Source: Nitrospirae bacterium RIFCSPLOWO2_02_FULL_62_14 (GTDB lineage Bacteria; Nitrospirota; Nitrospiria; Nitrospirales; Nitrospiraceae). From it: a stretch of 39,400 bases of DNA. The notes under the pieces were generated by a model. It was not told the origin of the DNA, ran no database searches, and saw only the letters and a program-made list of their open reading frames with translations. Shown here piece by piece: positions 28,589-36,708 of the stretch. The translations under genes and the position numbers were made by a program. The DNA lies in contig MHEU01000016.1 in NCBI GenBank assembly GCA_001805245.1, positions 1-39,400 on the forward strand, given 5' to 3'. The first letter of the stretch is position 1. Each line of letters opens with the position of its first letter.

Positions 28589-31230
28589 CGGCGTTCCATC
28601 ACGAGCCGGTTTTCTCCACTCTCATAGGCGTATTCGACTCGATCCATCAATTGGCGGACGAGGTACACCCCCAGGCCGCCCACGGATCTGTCGTCCGGGG
28701 GCGTGCTGAAATCGGGCTCCGGCTGTTCCAGCGGATTGAAGGGACGCGCCCGGTCTCGCACGACCAGCCGTATGCGGTCCGTCGAGATGGCGGCCAGCAC
28801 CTCGATGTCGCCCGGCTTGTCACCATACCCGTATTGCATGATGTTGCTCAAGACCTCGTCCAGCACCAGCCGCACGTCATGGAGTAACTCCGCCGAAACA
28901 TGATGTGCGGCATAGAATGATTCGATCTCCGTCTGCGCGCGCTCGAGCGCCCTGGTGTCGTTGGGGAGGCGCAGGGTTTTCTCGGCCGATTGAGCCGTCG
29001 CGCCGTCTCCGGCGCCGGTCACGTGGACGGCAATCACCGCGATATCGTCTGATTGCAAGGCGCCGGCCGCGTGACGCCGGACAATCTCCATGACGCTGGC
29101 CGTGGTTTCAGAGGCCGTCCGGCCCGGCTGCGGGGACAGTTGTTCAAGAAACGGCTGCTCGCCCAGCAGGTCCCCGTTGGGATTGTATGCTTCCGTGACG
29201 CCGTCCGTGTACAGGATGAAGGTATCGCCCGGCTGGAAGGCCATCGTATGGCCCTGGATGTCGATCCCCGACGCGATCCCCGCCACGGTACCCTGTTCCT
29301 CGAACGGCAGCATGGGCCGCTGGCCGTTCCGGATGAGCACGGGAGGCATATGCCCGGCGCTGGCCCAGGAGACGGTGCCGGCCCGCGTGTCGAACATGCC
29401 GCAGAGCAGCGTGACGAACATCGTGTGGGGGTTCAGCAGCACGAGGTCCTCGTTGACGCGCTGGAGCAACTCCTCGGGCCGCACGAAGTGCGGGGCCTTG
29501 GTCCGCAACAGCGTGACGGTCACGGCCATGAAGAGGGCGGCGGGAATGCCCTTGCCGGACACGTCGCCCATGATGACCACCACGCGTCCGTCTCCGGTCC
29601 GCGTCACCTCGAATAAATCCCCTCCGACCTGTTGGGCCGGTTCCAGGGTGGCATGGATGTCCAGCCCTGTGCCGCTGGTGAAAGAGGAAAGATCGGTCGG
29701 CAGAATGCCCATCTGGATGTCCCGCGCAATCTGCAATTCCCTGTTGGTGGCCTCACGGAGCTCTTCCTCCGTCCGTTGGAGATTCTCGGCCATCTGGTTG
29801 AAGGACACCGCCAGCAGGCCCAGTTCGTCCTTGGAGGTGACCGGCACCCGCTTGGACAGGTCTCCCTGTCCCAGTTCCGCGGCGCGCTCGGTGAGCAGCA
29901 GGATCGGACGCGTGAAGGACCGAGCAAAAATGAAACCGAGAAATCCGGAGAACAGCGTGACGATCAGTCCCAGCGCGCGCACGGTCTCCCGCAGATGCTG
30001 GACCGGCGCGAGGGCCTCGGCCGCCTCGATTTTGGCGACCAGCGCCCAATGCACATCGGTGATGGCCAGCGGCGCATAGGAGCTCAGGACCGGGATGCCG
30101 CGATAATCCATGGTGATTTTCGTGCCGGTGATGCCGCGCAAGGCCTCCGTGGGGGCTTCGGTCCGGATTTCCTGATACAGGATGGAGGTCGAGTGCACCG
30201 TCATGCGATCAACCAGCGTCGGATCGGTGCCGAGGGCAAGGAGCTGCCGGACATATTCGGACGGCGTTTCGACGAGGGGGCGCGCATCGCTCCGCAATTT
30301 ATGGTCGTCGCCGATGAGGTAGGTCTCGCCGGTTTCTCCCAATCCGACGGCCCGCCAGTTGTGGTTGCTGGTCATCAGCGCGTTGAGACGGTCTGTGGAG
30401 ATCTGGACGGCCAGCACGCCCGTCACGCGGCTGCCATCAAAAATGGGCGCGGCAAAGAACGCCGACGGCATAAGGAGGGATGGCGGATAATGTTCAAAGT
30501 CCACGAATGTGACGGCGCCCTTCCGTGCCTGTCGAAAGGCGCGGGACAGTTTCGTCTCACGGTAAGGCCCGGTGAGCAGGCTGGTGCCGAAGTCTGTCTC
30601 TTTCTGAAACGAATAGAGGATCCGGCCGGTCTGTGCCTCGATCAGATGGAGATCGTAGAAGTCGAACGCCCGCACCACATTCTGCATGACGGGGTGCACC
30701 TGCTCATGGATCGCACTGTATCGGCTGCGATCGGAGGCTTTGTTGAGCCGGCCCCGCTCCTGCCACACGTAGGGATTGGCGGCGATGTAGTGATATTGCA
30801 GGAATTGTGTACGGTCGTCCTTCGGCCAGAATTCCTCGACGGTATGCAGGCGATCGGAGGCCCGTTGCAACTTCGGGAGGAACTGTTTTTCATAATAGGC
30901 CCGCAGCGCCTTGCGCTCGGCAGGCGTGAGCGCTGGTTTCCCCTTCCGTGTCTCGAGCGCACGGAACGCATCGGTGAAATCTCTCGTGGCACGGACGATT
31001 GAAGGCAGGGAAGGGAGGATAGTCATGTCTTCTCGAAGGTCATGAAAATAGCTCTCGACGGCCTGCTTTTGGGACTCCCGGACCGTGGTCATCCGGTCGA
31101 AGGTGACCGTTTCCAGGGCCTGCTTGGCGCTACGGTACGACAACCAGCCGGTCAGAAAGATCGAGACCAGCGCGAGCCAGCTGAAGACGAGCAGGAATTT
31201 GGTGCGGATGCTGAAGTGTTTGAACGCCAC
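28576..31230 (-). CDS. Membrane sensor with HAMP, SpoIIE-type phosphatase and HATPase kinase domains
   Basis: An 884-residue protein. TM1 12-30; a large extracytoplasmic dCache-like sensor (about 45-415); TM2 about 418-437; HAMP 438-490; a coiled linker ending IARDIQMGILP; a PP2C/SpoIIE domain with GGDLFEV (Asp538), MGDVSGKG (Asp556), SAGHMPP and YTDGVTEA (Asp676); and a C-terminal RsbW-like kinase/ATPase with the N-box EVLSN (near 792-796) and GGLGVYL. It can in principle both phosphorylate and dephosphorylate a STAS protein; the one next to it is the obvious candidate. GTG start overlaps the yqeY stop (TAGTG). Confidence 0.92.
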   Translation of the reverse strand: MAFKHFSIRTKFLLVFSWLALVSIFLTGWLSYRSAKQALETVTFDRMTTVRESQKQAVESYFHDLREDMTILPSLPSIVRATRDFTDAFRALETRKGKPALTPAERKALRAYYEKQFLPKLQRASDRLHTVEEFWPKDDRTQFLQYHYIAANPYVWQERGRLNKASDRSRYSAIHEQVHPVMQNVVRAFDFYDLHLIEAQTGRILYSFQKETDFGTSLLTGPYRETKLSRAFRQARKGAVTFVDFEHYPPSLLMPSAFFAAPIFDGSRVTGVLAVQISTDRLNALMTSNHNWRAVGLGETGETYLIGDDHKLRSDARPLVETPSEYVRQLLALGTDPTLVDRMTVHSTSILYQEIRTEAPTEALRGITGTKITMDYRGIPVLSSYAPLAITDVHWALVAKIEAAEALAPVQHLRETVRALGLIVTLFSGFLGFIFARSFTRPILLLTERAAELGQGDLSKRVPVTSKDELGLLAVSFNQMAENLQRTEEELREATNRELQIARDIQMGILPTDLSSFTSGTGLDIHATLEPAQQVGGDLFEVTRTGDGRVVVIMGDVSGKGIPAALFMAVTVTLLRTKAPHFVRPEELLQRVNEDLVLLNPHTMFVTLLCGMFDTRAGTVSWASAGHMPPVLIRNGQRPMLPFEEQGTVAGIASGIDIQGHTMAFQPGDTFILYTDGVTEAYNPNGDLLGEQPFLEQLSPQPGRTASETTASVMEIVRRHAAGALQSDDIAVIAVHVTGAGDGATAQSAEKTLRLPNDTRALERAQTEIESFYAAHHVSAELLHDVRLVLDEVLSNIMQYGYGDKPGDIEVLAAISTDRIRLVVRDRARPFNPLEQPEPDFSTPPDDRSVGGLGVYLVRQLMDRVEYAYESGENRLVMERRITR

Positions 31231-31682
31231 TAGACCTTGCTGAGCCTGGATTTCACGAGATCGCTGACGTGCTTGCCGTCCACTGTCTGTCCCGCCAGTT
31301 TCGCCATGACGGCCTTCATCAGGTTGCCCATGTCCTTCATGGTTGAGGCGCCGATTTCCTTGATTGCCGCGTCAACGGCCTCCGCAATGGCTTCCGGCGA
31401 GGCGGCCTTGGGCAGGTACCCCTCGATGATCGCGATTTCCTTGATCTCCTTGGCGGCCAGGTCGTCGCGCTTGGCCTTCTGGTACTGCTCGATGGATTCC
31501 CGCCGCTGCTTGAGCATATTGGTCATGACCTTGCTCATCTCGGCGTCATCGAGGTTCTTTTTGAGTTCGATCTCCTTGTTCAATATCGCGGCCTTGATCA
31601 TGCGGATGACGTCCATCCGGAGTTGGTCCTTGGCCTTCATGGCTTCTTTGAGGTCGTTCGAGAGACGGTCGGGGAGCGACAT
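31230..31682 (-). CDS. GatB/YqeY-family protein
   Basis: A 150-residue YqeY protein: MSLPDRLSNDLKEAMKAKDQLRMDVIRMIKAAI at the N-terminus, KQRRESIEQYQKAKRDDLAAKE and IIEGYLPKAAS in the middle, MGNLMKAVMAKLAGQTVDGKHVSDLV at the end. The domain resembles the tail of GatB amidotransferase subunits; some members act with glutamyl-tRNA handling, but the role is not settled. Its stop overlaps the GTG start of the sensor gene by one base. Confidence 0.92.
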   Translation of the reverse strand: MSLPDRLSNDLKEAMKAKDQLRMDVIRMIKAAILNKEIELKKNLDDAEMSKVMTNMLKQRRESIEQYQKAKRDDLAAKEIKEIAIIEGYLPKAASPEAIAEAVDAAIKEIGASTMKDMGNLMKAVMAKLAGQTVDGKHVSDLVKSRLSKV

Positions 31683-31796
31683 GGGCGTGCCTTTCTGTTG
31701 ATTCTCTGCGCGGTACGGTGGAAGCGAGCTTAGACTTCGGTGCTGGCGGAGTCAAGAATAGGGCGGTAGAATGAAAAATAAGATAAAGGAGGGCCC

Positions 31797-31979
31797 ATGG
31801 TGAAAATCTGGATAGCGATATTCGTTTCGATGATCTGGCTGGGTGCGGTCGGCTGTGCAGAGCAGAAGGCGGCTCCGGCTCCCTCGCAGCGGCAGGTGCA
31901 ATCAGACTCCGACCGGTTTTTCGACAAGATGAAACAGGACGAGCAGGAGCACGGCACGGGACGGGAGCTGGGGAAGTAG
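31797..31979 (+). CDS. Short lipoprotein
   Basis: A 60-residue product with signal MVKIWIAIFVSMIWLGAVGC (lipobox GAVGC, Cys20) and a charged mature part ending DKMKQDEQEHGTGRELGK. AAGGAGGG precedes the ATG. Function unknown. Its stop is 5 nt from a 7-nt array. Confidence 0.75.
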   Translation: MVKIWIAIFVSMIWLGAVGCAEQKAAPAPSQRQVQSDSDRFFDKMKQDEQEHGTGRELGK

Positions 31980-31984
31980 CGCAG

Positions 31985-32052
31985 AGCTTATAGCTTATGG
32001 CGTATGGCAGGGGAAGTCGAAACCATAAGCTATAGGCCATTAGCCATTCGCT
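31985..32052. repeat. 7-nt degenerate repeat array between convergent genes (AGCNNAT family)
   Basis: Left arm 31985-32012: AGCTTAT, AGCTTAT, GGCGTAT, GGCAGGG. Right arm 32025-32052: ATAAGCT, ATAGGCC, ATTAGCC, ATTCGCT (inverse orientation). It fills the spacer between the short lipoprotein and the MFS transporter stop. Same family as 11922-12012. Confidence 0.83.
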
Positions 32053-32058
32053 CTTGCC

Positions 32059-33423
32059 TTACTGGCGGCTTTCCCGTCCTACGAAGACGTCGGTCAGCGG
32101 TTTCACGAACGGCAGTTGGGTAACGAGCCGCCGGTGGGTGATCGGCTCCACCGGCCGTGTTTCGTGAAACGTTCGCAGCAGTCCGAGCGAGACGATCAGC
32201 CGCAGCGCTCCGGAGATAAAAAAGACCGCCTGCAGGTTTGAGGCAAGCGACAATTCGATCCCGGCCAGCGTGAACCGGGCCGGGACCACCGTGGCCAGCC
32301 AGCTTCCGAGCATCGCCCCCGCAAACCATCCCATCGCATTGATCGTGTTCCAGACTGCGATGCCCTTGGCGCGGTCTTCGGCGTGCACGGCGTCGAACAC
32401 GTAGTTCTGCAATCCCAGCGCGAGCCCGGCCCAGATCATGCCGCCGAGAAGATTGACCAGGACCAGATACCAGACGCTCGTGCCGAACAGATAGAGCATC
32501 GGCAGGAAGGGCACGGACAGGCCGGTCGCCACCAGCAGCTTCTTGTTCCCGAAGCGGTCGCTGAGGCGTCCCCATGGCTTCAGCGTGAGAAACTGGCCCA
32601 GCACGCCGGCTGCCAGCCAGGTCGCATACATCCAATAGGAGTAGTGCAGGTCCCGGAGCAGATAAATGACGAAATAGGGTCCAGAGATCAGAACGCAGAC
32701 GTGCATCAGTCCCGAGAACAACAGGAAGCGCTTATAGTTGACGCTCCGTTCATGCCGCAGGAATTCGAGCAGGCGGAATTCGGCTTCCCGCGTCGCCGGC
32801 GCCGCGGATTCATCCATGCGGTTCAAGTAGCTGGTCGAGAGAAACCGCGCGGTCGAGGCGGCGAGGAAGATCAAGGCAAATCCCACCCAGGCGCGGGCAT
32901 GCGATTCCGCTTCGTGCAGGATGAGGCCCGCCGCGCAGAGCGCGGAGAAACTCAGGACCGTCATCACCCTGCTTCGGCGCGCGAAATAGGCTCCGCGTTC
33001 GTTGGGGTTGACCAGGTCGGTGATCAGGCTGTTCCAGGCCGGGACGGCAAAATGGCCCAGTCCGAAATAGGTGACCGTGCAGGCGATGAGAATCCACGGA
33101 CCGTATGCCGGAGACAGCATCGGCAGTGCCAGCAGCGGCAGCCATGACAGGGCCTGGCCGGTCGCGCCGGCCATCATGATGGTTTTGCGGTGCTGGAACC
33201 GGTTCAGCGCCTTGACCGAGAGCAGTTGGGTCCAGGTGCCGACCAGTTGCGGCAGGGCGGAGAGCAATCCGACCTGGAACGGCGTGGCATGCAGCAGGAT
33301 CGCGAAGGCGGACAGATATTGTTCGCCACCGCCTTGCATGATGGCCTGGCAGGCGCCGTCCCTGATACCGTAACGGCGGCTCTGCTCTCCTGCGGGGTTG
33401 TGTGTGGATGACGAGTCGGGCAC
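32059..33423 (-). CDS. MFS transporter
   Basis: A 454-residue inner-membrane protein with about 12 hydrophobic segments, including VGTWTQLLSVKALNRFQHRKTIMMAGA near the first cytoplasmic loop and GRLSDRFGNKKLLVATGL, the MFS loop motif, in the middle. Substrate unknown. The start is GTG at 33423; no Shine-Dalgarno sequence precedes it, and a TATAAT ends only 5 nt away, so the message may be leaderless. Confidence 0.87.
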   Translation of the reverse strand: MPDSSSTHNPAGEQSRRYGIRDGACQAIMQGGGEQYLSAFAILLHATPFQVGLLSALPQLVGTWTQLLSVKALNRFQHRKTIMMAGATGQALSWLPLLALPMLSPAYGPWILIACTVTYFGLGHFAVPAWNSLITDLVNPNERGAYFARRSRVMTVLSFSALCAAGLILHEAESHARAWVGFALIFLAASTARFLSTSYLNRMDESAAPATREAEFRLLEFLRHERSVNYKRFLLFSGLMHVCVLISGPYFVIYLLRDLHYSYWMYATWLAAGVLGQFLTLKPWGRLSDRFGNKKLLVATGLSVPFLPMLYLFGTSVWYLVLVNLLGGMIWAGLALGLQNYVFDAVHAEDRAKGIAVWNTINAMGWFAGAMLGSWLATVVPARFTLAGIELSLASNLQAVFFISGALRLIVSLGLLRTFHETRPVEPITHRRLVTQLPFVKPLTDVFVGRESRQ

Positions 33424-33428
33424 GGCGC

Positions 33429-33434
33429 ATTATA
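33429..33434 (-). promoter_or_regulatory. -10 box abutting the MFS start codon
   Basis: TATAAT on the minus strand ends 5 nt before the GTG start, which would place the transcript start at or within the start codon. No good -35 box was seen. An alternative ATG one frame over at 33430 does not encode a plausible protein. Confidence 0.4.
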
Positions 33435-33551
33435 GCAGATGCCTATCCGCAGGCCGGTCACGCGGTTGCATTCCCCGGAAGCCTTGCAGTAGGCTGTTTT
33501 TGTGATCCGGATGCGGGAGAAAAGACGCGACATTCCGCCGGGAGGTGCACC

Positions 33552-34214
33552 ATGAGCCTCTTTACCGGAGCATCGAACAGGGCAATGCGGGGTACCATGG
33601 CGGCGGGTGCATTGGTATTGGGAGCCCTGTTGTCGATGGCGCCGGCCATCGGATCGGCCAGCGATGCCATGGCGCCGAAGGAGCAGAGCAACACCGGCGA
33701 TATCGATCCCTCCAAGCTGCCGTCCTTCGATCAGCAAAAGCAGGGTGTGCCGCAATCACTGTTTGTTTCCATCCACATGGCCAGGGGATTTCAGGAAGAG
33801 TGGGACAGCTTCGGCCGCAAGGGCTGGTACACGCAGGATCCCCGCCTCAAGCCGATCGATCCAGGCACGACGATCTTTGCGCCGGACGCGCCGGCGGTCT
33901 ATATCGTCTTCGAAGTGGCGCCACTGGAGGATCCGGCTCAGTTCAGCGCGCAATGGTTCCTGCTGGACAAGGACGGCAAGCCGTCGGCGGAGCCGGCCGG
34001 CAGGGATACGCTCGAAGTGCCGGGGCACGAACGGTATGGCTACCTGGAGCTGAAAAAACCGGCCAACGGGAACTGGCCGAAGGGCCATTACCTGGTGAAA
34101 CTGTTCATCACGCCGCTGGGGCAGCAGCCGTTCCACGCGGCCAACCAGGTGGGGACGATGCAGTTCAAAATTACCGACCAGCCGCTTGCATCCGAGGCAC
34201 CAACAAAGAAATAA
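33552..34214 (+). CDS. Secreted protein of unknown function
   Basis: A 220-residue exported protein starting MSLFTGASNRAMRGTMAAGA, with a signal peptide ending near IGSASDA. The mature part has beta-rich segments (PAVYIVFEVAPLEDPAQFSAQWFLLDKDGKPS, HYLVKLFITPLGQQPF) and no recognised catalytic motif. GGAGGTG precedes the ATG; upstream in-frame starts would give unrelated residues. It stands divergent from the MFS gene. Confidence 0.78.
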   Translation: MSLFTGASNRAMRGTMAAGALVLGALLSMAPAIGSASDAMAPKEQSNTGDIDPSKLPSFDQQKQGVPQSLFVSIHMARGFQEEWDSFGRKGWYTQDPRLKPIDPGTTIFAPDAPAVYIVFEVAPLEDPAQFSAQWFLLDKDGKPSAEPAGRDTLEVPGHERYGYLELKKPANGNWPKGHYLVKLFITPLGQQPFHAANQVGTMQFKITDQPLASEAPTKK

Positions 34215-34260
34215 TCCTTCCGTAAACGTTCATCATTCAGCGCGCCTCGCTTGAAAACCC

Positions 34261-34530
34261 ATGCCCATTTACGAATATCTCGCCGACGAATGCCTCCGCA
34301 AGCCGCCGTGCTCACGGCGTAAAGAATACATCCAAGGCGTGTCGGAGCCGGCCCTCGCCAAGTGCCGTGAATGTGACGCGTCGATCCGGCGCGTGATGTC
34401 GTCGTTCGCAGCCCGCTCCGGTGCGGTCGGCGTCTCGACGCCTGACCCGACCGGGTTGAACATGACCAACATTCCGGCCCCCTCCAGCATGCCGTCGGAT
34501 GCGGAAGGCGGCTGCGGGCACGATCACTGA
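34261..34530 (+). CDS. FmdB-like protein with altered zinc ribbon
   Basis: An 89-residue product opening MPIYEYLADECL like FmdB proteins. The cysteine pattern differs: Cys11 and Cys17 are six residues apart instead of CxxC, while Cys35/Cys38 (CREC) are normal. The C-terminus is CGHDH. No good ribosome-binding site precedes the ATG. Metal binding may be altered; the full-length FmdB relative is at 6333-6641. Confidence 0.78.
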   Translation: MPIYEYLADECLRKPPCSRRKEYIQGVSEPALAKCRECDASIRRVMSSFAARSGAVGVSTPDPTGLNMTNIPAPSSMPSDAEGGCGHDH

Positions 34531-34532
34531 GC

Positions 34533-34567
34533 CGTGAGGCGTGAAACGTGAAGCGTGAGGCGAAAGA
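34533..34567 (+). repeat. 7-nt repeat array touching a start codon (RCGTGAG family)
   Basis: Units CGTGAGG, CGTGAAA, CGTGAAG, CGTGAGG, CGAAAGA end exactly at the ATG at 34568 and start 2 nt after the stop of the previous gene. The array itself provides the GTGAGG ribosome-binding site. Same family as 4945-5022. Confidence 0.87.
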
Positions 34568-34843
34568 ATGAAGGTGACGGATCCAGAAAAACTGGCGCTA
34601 CTCTACGAACGGTTTCGCGATGTCTGTCTGGTGGAGAAGGAAGTCTGGAAGGAAATCTTTCTGCAGCGGGACGCGGCGCAGGGAGGCCCGGTGCTCACCA
34701 ACCGGCAGGATCGGTATGAAGTGGTGATCGATGATCCGGAGGTCGAAAATACTCTCGAAGCCAACATTCCGCTCGGGAGCAAATCACTTGGCGCGGCGAT
34801 TCAGGAGTACCGCAGCCACATCAGCTTTGTCAGAAAGTCGTAG
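34568..34843 (+). CDS. Conserved-looking protein of unknown function, 91 residues
   Basis: Begins MKVTDPEKLALLYERFRDVC and has a central DRYEVVIDDPEVENTLEANIPLG. No motif recognised. Its start directly follows the heptamer array. Codon use and a helix-strand pattern support a real gene. Confidence 0.68.
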   Translation: MKVTDPEKLALLYERFRDVCLVEKEVWKEIFLQRDAAQGGPVLTNRQDRYEVVIDDPEVENTLEANIPLGSKSLGAAIQEYRSHISFVRKS

Positions 34844-34859
34844 CAACGCGACGGGCTAG

Positions 34860-34930
34860 ACGAGCGCGAAACGCAGGAAACGATCCGGATCGCGCGTCCC
34901 GCATGCCGCGCCTTTCGCGCGTTTCTCGCG
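34860..34930. repeat. 9-nt degenerate repeat array (CGCGAGAAA family)
   Basis: Left-arm units ACGAGCGCG, AAACGCAGG, AAACGATCC (34860-34886). Right-arm units 34895-34930, read on the minus strand: CGCGAGAAA, CGCGCGAAA, GGCGCGGCA, TGCGGGACG. The unit CGCGAGAAA is identical to one at 3352-3360. It fills the convergent spacer before the terminator at 34930. Confidence 0.72.
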
Positions 34931-34954
34931 TAGGCCGGTCCCGGCCTACTTTTT
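34930..34954 (+). terminator. Rho-independent terminator
   Basis: GTAGGCCGG, loop TC, CCGGCCTAC (9 bp) followed by TTTTT. It ends the plus-strand transcript from 34568 and overlaps the end of the convergent glutathione peroxidase gene. Confidence 0.75.
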
Positions 34955-35566
34955 CTCCAGCGCGGTCTCGATTCCCTGCACGATCTCGTCCGACAGCGGC
35001 TTCGTCCGGTGATGGAAGCGGGCGACCACGTTGCCGGACCGGTCCACCAGGTATTTCTGGAAGTTCCACTCGACTTCGCCCGGGAAGGGGCTCTGCTCGG
35101 TGAGATAGCGGTACAGCGGATGCTTGTCCGATCCCTTGACGCTGATTTTGCTGAACAGCGGGAATGTCAGGCTGTACTTCGTGAGGCAGAAGCCCTTGAT
35201 CTCCTGATTCGTGCCCGGCTCCTGCTGGCCGAAATTATTGGCCGGGAAGGCCAGAATTTCGAACCCGCGGGCCTGGTATTTCTCATAGATGGTTTCCAAA
35301 TCCGAATACTGGGGAGTGTTCCCGCACATGCTGGCGGTATTGACCAGCAGCAGAACCTTGCCGCGGAACCTGGTCAACGGTGTCGGTTTTCCGTCGATGT
35401 CGTCCAATGTGAAGTCGTACACGCTTCCGGTTTGTGCGGCCATGAGGATTCCTTTCTGGCCCGTGTCGCCGGCCTCGACCGGCGGGGTGTGGAGAAAATA
35501 CCCGGAGCCGCATGACACGACGATGCTCAGCGCGAACCCCGTCATGGCGCCGGTCAGAAAACGCAT
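34946..35566 (-). CDS. Glutathione/thioredoxin peroxidase family protein, exported
   Basis: A 206-residue protein with an N-terminal hydrophobic anchor or signal (5-25). Motifs: NTASMCGNTPQYSDLE with peroxidatic Cys81 (not selenocysteine), FPANNFGQQEPGT with Gln114, GEVEWNFQKYLVD with Trp167 and Asn168, and a resolving-type Cys127 (KGFCLTKY). It reduces hydroperoxides, probably using thioredoxin. The start at 35566 has GGGAGG; an upstream ATG at 35635 would add unrelated residues. 13 nt downstream of htpX. Confidence 0.9.
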   Translation of the reverse strand: MRFLTGAMTGFALSIVVSCGSGYFLHTPPVEAGDTGQKGILMAAQTGSVYDFTLDDIDGKPTPLTRFRGKVLLLVNTASMCGNTPQYSDLETIYEKYQARGFEILAFPANNFGQQEPGTNQEIKGFCLTKYSLTFPLFSKISVKGSDKHPLYRYLTEQSPFPGEVEWNFQKYLVDRSGNVVARFHHRTKPLSDEIVQGIETALEKK

Positions 35567-35579
35567 ATACACCTCCCGT

Positions 35580-36470
35580 TCAGGAGAGCCGCTGCAGCGC
35601 GGCGACGCGGGCCTCGATCGGCGGATGCGTGGCAAACAGGCTCATAATCCCGCCTGTCCGGCCCGAAATCTTCATGGTCGCCAGCGCGTCCTGCGGCGCG
35701 GGCTCCAACTGGGCGCGTGACACCCAGCGGTCGATGCCCCGCAGCGCCGAGATCATCGCGTCCTTGCCGTAGACCCTGGCCGAGAAGGCATCCGCTTCGA
35801 ACTCGCGCCGGCGCGAATGCCAGTTGACCACGAGCATGGCCAGGATGCCGAGCCCGATTTGAATGACGATGGACACGAAGAACCCCAGCAGGGCCTGGTC
35901 GCGTTCGGCGAAGATCCGGCGGACCCACATGGCGATGAAGTAGACGAAGGTGTTCATCAATCCGGCGAGCACCGTCGTCGTGAACATGTCGCCGTTGAAC
36001 ACGTGCCCCATCTCATGGGCCAGCACGGCCTTGACGTCCTGCTCATTCAAGTTGGCCAGCAAGCCGGTGGAGACGGCGACCATGGCGCTGTTCTTGGTCG
36101 GGCCGGTGGCGAAGGCATTGGGATCGGGGGAGTCGTAGACCCAGACTTCCGGCATCTTGATATGGAGCCGCTGGGCGATTTCCTGGACGGACCCGTAGAT
36201 GACCTGCTCGGCGGGGTTGCGCGGCTGGACGATCTGCGCGCAATTCAGCATCATCCGGGCCATCTGTTTCGAGAAGGCCAGACTGATGAAGGCCCCTCCC
36301 ATGCCCAGGATGAAGGCATAGAGCAGGATCATTTCGTTGGCCGAGTCCCGGAGATCGATTCCAAAGGCCGGCAGCACCACGTAGGCGAGCACGTTGAACA
36401 CGATGTACAGCGCGATCCCGATCAACAGATTCGAGATCAGGAGCAGCCCGATCCCTTTGAGCGATTTCAT
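35580..36470 (-). CDS. htpX: Membrane zinc protease HtpX
   Basis: A 296-residue HtpX: two N-terminal TM segments (about 7-35 and 45-67), AHEMGHVFNGD with HEMGH at 152-156, EFEADAFSARVYG with the third zinc ligand, and further TM helices near 165-220. It degrades damaged membrane proteins. The start at 36470 has GGAGGAATCG upstream. The length equals E. coli HtpX. Confidence 0.95.
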   Translation of the reverse strand: MKSLKGIGLLLISNLLIGIALYIVFNVLAYVVLPAFGIDLRDSANEMILLYAFILGMGGAFISLAFSKQMARMMLNCAQIVQPRNPAEQVIYGSVQEIAQRLHIKMPEVWVYDSPDPNAFATGPTKNSAMVAVSTGLLANLNEQDVKAVLAHEMGHVFNGDMFTTTVLAGLMNTFVYFIAMWVRRIFAERDQALLGFFVSIVIQIGLGILAMLVVNWHSRRREFEADAFSARVYGKDAMISALRGIDRWVSRAQLEPAPQDALATMKISGRTGGIMSLFATHPPIEARVAALQRLS

Positions 36471-36522
36471 CGATTCCTCCTTGACGATTAACGACCCTCG
36501 CCGCAAGCAAAGGTCTGCCACC

Positions 36523-36528
36523 ATTATA
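36523..36528 (-). promoter_or_regulatory. Probable -10 box of htpX
   Basis: TATAAT on the minus strand, about 52 nt before the htpX ATG. No strong -35 box. The divergent spacer also contains an 8-bp hairpin TTGACGCT/AGCGTCAA (36633-36662). Confidence 0.4.
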
Positions 36529-36708
36529 CAGCGCGCCTGGTGAAAAATCAGCGGGCAGGGGAAAGATAAGTCTGCGGGGCGGCCGGTCAACCCCTCGACT
36601 GCCCCGCGCTCTCAAGCGTGACTTGCTCGGGGTTGACGCTGAGCCGGCTGTCGAAGCGTCAAGTCCTCAACGTTGACGCCTCTTTCCGCTTCTGTTAGAA
36701 GGGCTCGC

